This document shows, piece by piece, positions 61,284-64,000 of a stretch of 64,000 nt of DNA; the first letter of the stretch is position 1, and each line of letters starts with the position of its first letter. The notes below the pieces were generated by a model, which was not told the DNA's origin, ran no database searches, and saw nothing but the letters and a program-made list of their open reading frames with translations. Source of the DNA: Gammaproteobacteria bacterium (GTDB lineage: Bacteria > Pseudomonadota > Gammaproteobacteria > Steroidobacterales > Rariloculaceae); contig JAJEFE010000169.1 of assembly GCA_022820625.1 (NCBI GenBank), forward strand, positions 62,001-126,000, written 5' to 3'. Both the position numbers and the translations under genes were made by a program.

Positions 61284-62333
61284 ATGCAAAGCAAACAGGC
61301 ACTGAACGAATTCCTCGACCTCGTCCGCGAATCCGACTACACCTTCCTCGACCCGGACATGGCCCTGGACGAACAGGGCAAGGTGGACGGCTATCAGCAC
61401 TTCTTCCACCTGCTCCAGCTCGCCGTGGACTTCTACCTTTTCAACGACCCGCTGCGTCCGCAGTGGATGCCGCTGGCGAACGCAAACCGCCGCATCTACG
61501 GCGACAACGTGGACGCGGTGTACTACTTCACCCAGGTGCGCGGCGATCAGGAGTACATTATCCGCGGGCGGCGCTTCGATAGCTGTTACCTGAGCTTCAC
61601 GCTGTACGGCGGCGACCCGCACGGCGAACTGGCCGACCGCGTCTCCCTCAGCGTCAACCACCGGGACATCGTGTTTGACGACGACGGGCGCTTCGAGATC
61701 CGGCTGACGCCAAACCCGCAGGGCAAGAACCAGTTCAGGATCGACCCCGACTCGGTCACCCTCTTCTCCCGCGAGTACTTCTTCGATCGCCCAAACTCCA
61801 CCGAAAGCACCCTCGAGATCGAGAACGCAGCCCCGCAACCCAGGGCGGTCCCGCTCGACGACGCACAACTGGCCCGGCGAATTCGCACCATGGCGAACTT
61901 CTTCCAGGGAACCACGTGGGTCGCACCGCTTCCCGTGGATTTCCCCGTCAACGAATTCCTCCCGCCGTTCGAGTTCGACGCCGAACAGGGTGGCTGGGGC
62001 ACCGTCGACAACGTCTACTGCATGTGCCGGTTCCGGTTGCAGGAAGACCAGTATCTGAAGATCCGCTTTCAATCCCCCGAGGCCTGCTACTGGGGCCTGC
62101 AGACCTGGAATTTCCTCATGCAGTCCACCAACTCGACGGATTACCCGGTCTGCCTGAACAAGCGCACCATCGTGCCGGAGGCGGATGGATCGTACGAGGT
62201 TTACCTGAGCAGCCGGCCGGCGACGAAGAACTGGATCAGCACTGCCGGTTACAGCGAGGGGATCGTCTTCTGCCGCTGGCTACTCTCCGAAGCCATGCCG
62301 GAAACGCCGGAGGCTGAAGTCTGCACCTGGTAG
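61284..62333 (+). CDS. DUF1214-like protein paired with the sulfotransferase
   Basis: The 349-residue protein has no signal peptide and is beta-rich: DAVYYFTQVRGDQEYIIRGR, SFTLYGGDPHGELADRVSLS, NQFRIDPDSVTLFSREYFFD, and a C-terminal WISTAGYSEGIVFCRW. Overall it resembles the DUF1254/DUF1214 fold seen beside sulfotransferases in proteobacteria and actinobacteria; I have no function to assign. The six-base gap to the sulfotransferase and shared strand suggest one complex or one substrate. The ribosome site is weak, implying coupling to the upstream gene. Confidence 0.7.
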   Translation: MQSKQALNEFLDLVRESDYTFLDPDMALDEQGKVDGYQHFFHLLQLAVDFYLFNDPLRPQWMPLANANRRIYGDNVDAVYYFTQVRGDQEYIIRGRRFDSCYLSFTLYGGDPHGELADRVSLSVNHRDIVFDDDGRFEIRLTPNPQGKNQFRIDPDSVTLFSREYFFDRPNSTESTLEIENAAPQPRAVPLDDAQLARRIRTMANFFQGTTWVAPLPVDFPVNEFLPPFEFDAEQGGWGTVDNVYCMCRFRLQEDQYLKIRFQSPEACYWGLQTWNFLMQSTNSTDYPVCLNKRTIVPEADGSYEVYLSSRPATKNWISTAGYSEGIVFCRWLLSEAMPETPEAEVCTW

Positions 62334-62382
62334 CAGATGGCGGCGGCGATGAGCGGTGGGCGTCAGAAACGTCCCCCGGGTC

Positions 62383-63993
62383 TCACGCGACGGGCTCAAG
62401 CGTCGTGACATAGGCCGGGTCCAGGCCGGCGATGCTGTCAATGCTCTGGGTCCGGCTGTCCCAGGTGTAGAACGAGCACTCGACGCGATCCCGGTAGAAG
62501 TCCGCAATCATGAACCCGTTCTCACCGATGGGGCCCCACTCGTCGGACAGTTCCAGATGGTTCGCCGGCCGGTCCACGGTGAGCAGTGACGATCCGGCGG
62601 TGCCCGGAGTGCCCGGAAGTATGGTCACCACCGGATTGTCCGCCATGTCGATATCGCCCACCCCGAGAATGCGCGCGTGCGCGGACTTGTGGATGTCGCC
62701 GCTGATGACCAGCGGAATACGCTCCGGCATCCGGTAGATCGACTCCATGATCCGGTCGTGCTGGGCAAGCCACCCGCTGGGCCAGTACGGTTTCGGCTCC
62801 GACACCACCGCCTGCCCGTCGCGAAGCAGGTCCGGGTAGTACTCGTACCAGTTGCCGCGCGTCCAGCCGGGCGGCTGTCCGGGCGCGTTCACCACGTGGG
62901 CGACTTCCCGGTCCGCCATGCGCGCCTTCAACCAGGACTCCACCGTGGGGTCGAATTGAACCGCGCTCGGACCGAGGGTCGTCGCGGAACGGCGATTGTC
63001 GTAGAGGAGAACCTCGAGCAGTTTGCCGTATCTCAACGTGCCGAAGTTGGAGGAGATCTCCGGGCGTCCCTCGTCTTCCCTGGAACCCGGCAATCCCCGC
63101 GGCCGGAAGGGATCCGGCAGAAACTCGGGATAGGCAAGTTTCTGGACACTGCGCGCCAGCGCGAGCATCGCGTGATCGGGCGGAAACGTGACCACTTCGT
63201 CGGTGGCGTCGTCGTTGTCGAAGTAATCGTGATCGTCCTGCAGGAAGAAAACCGGGGTGGACCGAAACGTCGTGCGATAGATCGGCGCGATCTGTTCCAC
63301 GCCGCCCTTCAGGACAAAATCCTCGTTGGAAGTACCGAAAATCGGCTGCGAGCGGTCGAATCTGCCCACATAGGCCAGCCCCTCTTCGCTCTCGGCATAG
63401 AGGGAGGAGAAGCGCGGCGAATACAGATCCCAATACAGGTGGTCGCCATTTGCAACGATGGCGCTGGGTTGCAGTGACGCCAGCTTCGACAGCAGGGCCC
63501 GGCGGACCGCGATTGTAGTACGTCTGCCATGGGCCACGGCGGAAATCTCGTGCCCGCCGGCACAGTGATAGAACCCGATCCGGACGTGATCGATTTCGCT
63601 GTCCGGGGCCGGAAACGTGGACAGGGTCCAGGGCTCCGCCAGTGCGCCTCCCCGGCCGGACCGCAGCTCGAAACTGTACGCGGTTGAAGGACGCAGCGAG
63701 TCGACGTCGAACGCCCAGAATCGCCCTGGCGTGTCCGTTCTCTGGCCCGGGATTCGCCGCCCGTCCACATGCAACTCGGGGGCCCGGGGCAGCGGGGCAT
63801 GAAACGAGCACTTCAGCAGAACCCGATCGTGATTCGCGGTGGGAAGGAGGTGGAACAACTCCCCCGCATCCCAATCCGGTTCCTGTGCCGCCGCGGTGCT
63901 CCCGAACAGACTGGACAGCTCCAGAGGCCGACCCACAAAGGCGCCGGCGGCCAGCATGGACTGCAGTGCGAGGATCTCCCGGCGTGTCAGCAT
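62383..63993 (-). CDS. Exported PhoD-like alkaline phosphatase/metallophosphoesterase
   Basis: The 536-residue protein starts at ATG 63993, seven bases from the window edge, with a Tat-like signal (TRREILALQSMLAAGAFVGR). A fibronectin-like N-terminal domain (STAYSFELRSGRGGALAEPW) is followed by PhoD-type metal motifs: FYHCAGGHEIS, AIVANGDHLYWDLYSP (near 190), FFLQDDHDYFDNDDATDEVV (near 255), and VISGDIHKSAHARILG (near 430). PhoD enzymes are calcium- and iron-dependent phosphodiesterases or monoesterases outside the cytoplasm. It converges with the DUF1214-like gene. Its promoter lies outside the window. Substrate specificity is not visible. Confidence 0.85.
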   Translation of the reverse strand: MLTRREILALQSMLAAGAFVGRPLELSSLFGSTAAAQEPDWDAGELFHLLPTANHDRVLLKCSFHAPLPRAPELHVDGRRIPGQRTDTPGRFWAFDVDSLRPSTAYSFELRSGRGGALAEPWTLSTFPAPDSEIDHVRIGFYHCAGGHEISAVAHGRRTTIAVRRALLSKLASLQPSAIVANGDHLYWDLYSPRFSSLYAESEEGLAYVGRFDRSQPIFGTSNEDFVLKGGVEQIAPIYRTTFRSTPVFFLQDDHDYFDNDDATDEVVTFPPDHAMLALARSVQKLAYPEFLPDPFRPRGLPGSREDEGRPEISSNFGTLRYGKLLEVLLYDNRRSATTLGPSAVQFDPTVESWLKARMADREVAHVVNAPGQPPGWTRGNWYEYYPDLLRDGQAVVSEPKPYWPSGWLAQHDRIMESIYRMPERIPLVISGDIHKSAHARILGVGDIDMADNPVVTILPGTPGTAGSSLLTVDRPANHLELSDEWGPIGENGFMIADFYRDRVECSFYTWDSRTQSIDSIAGLDPAYVTTLEPVA

Positions 63994-64000
63994 TGGCTTC

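Noticed and set aside
59997-62072. 691-codon minus-strand frame opposite the sulfotransferase and DUF1214-like genes
   Set aside because: It spans two well-formed plus-strand genes and shows no motif of its own.

Overview
The window is GC-rich (roughly 60% or more, judged by eye) DNA from a Gram-negative bacterium. It encodes three TonB-dependent receptors, many Sec, Tat and lipoprotein export signals and an outer-membrane-type DUF5916 protein. Family content (DUF6152-like proteins, Vgb-type propellers, YheT hydrolase, Tag, ArgG) fits a gammaproteobacterium, perhaps an environmental or host-associated one. That assignment is inference; there is no rRNA or marker gene here to settle it.

Left edge (1-3.8 kb): a minus-strand restriction-modification operon in the order vsr, C5-cytosine methyltransferase, restriction-type nuclease. 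The nuclease frame carries an in-frame amber codon. Next to it lies a scrap heap made of an IS1634-like transposase tail, an HNH nuclease lacking its start, and the C-terminal part of an Rpn-type nuclease.

3.9-33.4 kb: accessory exported metabolism. It holds a TonB receptor, a YheT-type hydrolase, a large secreted alpha/beta hydrolase, a PepSY-like protein, LVIVD, NHL and Vgb propellers, a DUF5916 protein, aldehyde dehydrogenase, Tag glycosylase, Tat-exported aldo/keto reductase, DUF6152, an MBL hydrolase, a VOC protein, an amidohydrolase, an FG-GAP-like protein and an exported class II aldolase. Between them are several decayed genes: cytochrome c peroxidase, a small secreted protein, an MBL hydrolase, the first codons of a PhzF gene, and an IS110 start.

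33.4-37.1 kb: a three-gene operon encoding a lipoprotein ADP-ribosylglycohydrolase, a GRP/DMT-type sugar permease and ribokinase. It reads as an outside-in ribose salvage route.

37-56 kb: the most interesting part. A MarR-family regulator sits among an alkylsulfatase-like MBL enzyme, a TonB receptor, a propeller protein, an EF-hand/arylsulfotransferase fusion, an amidohydrolase, a two-subunit molybdenum hydroxylase, an NmrA-like protein, and an operon of a second TonB receptor, DUF6152, class II aldolase and propeller lipoprotein. A recurring 16-bp palindrome, RCTTGNTATRTCAAGY, occurs in five intergenic regions of this stretch. I propose that it is the operator of the local MarR protein and that these genes form one regulon, probably for uptake and processing of an aromatic or sulfated compound.

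58-64 kb: argG, a stand-alone SCP2 protein, a PAPS-type sulfotransferase paired with a DUF1214-like protein, and a PhoD-like phosphatase. No tRNA, rRNA or CRISPR array was recognised. No gene-free stretch exceeds about 300 bases. About eleven gene relics in 64 kb show heavy gene turnover.
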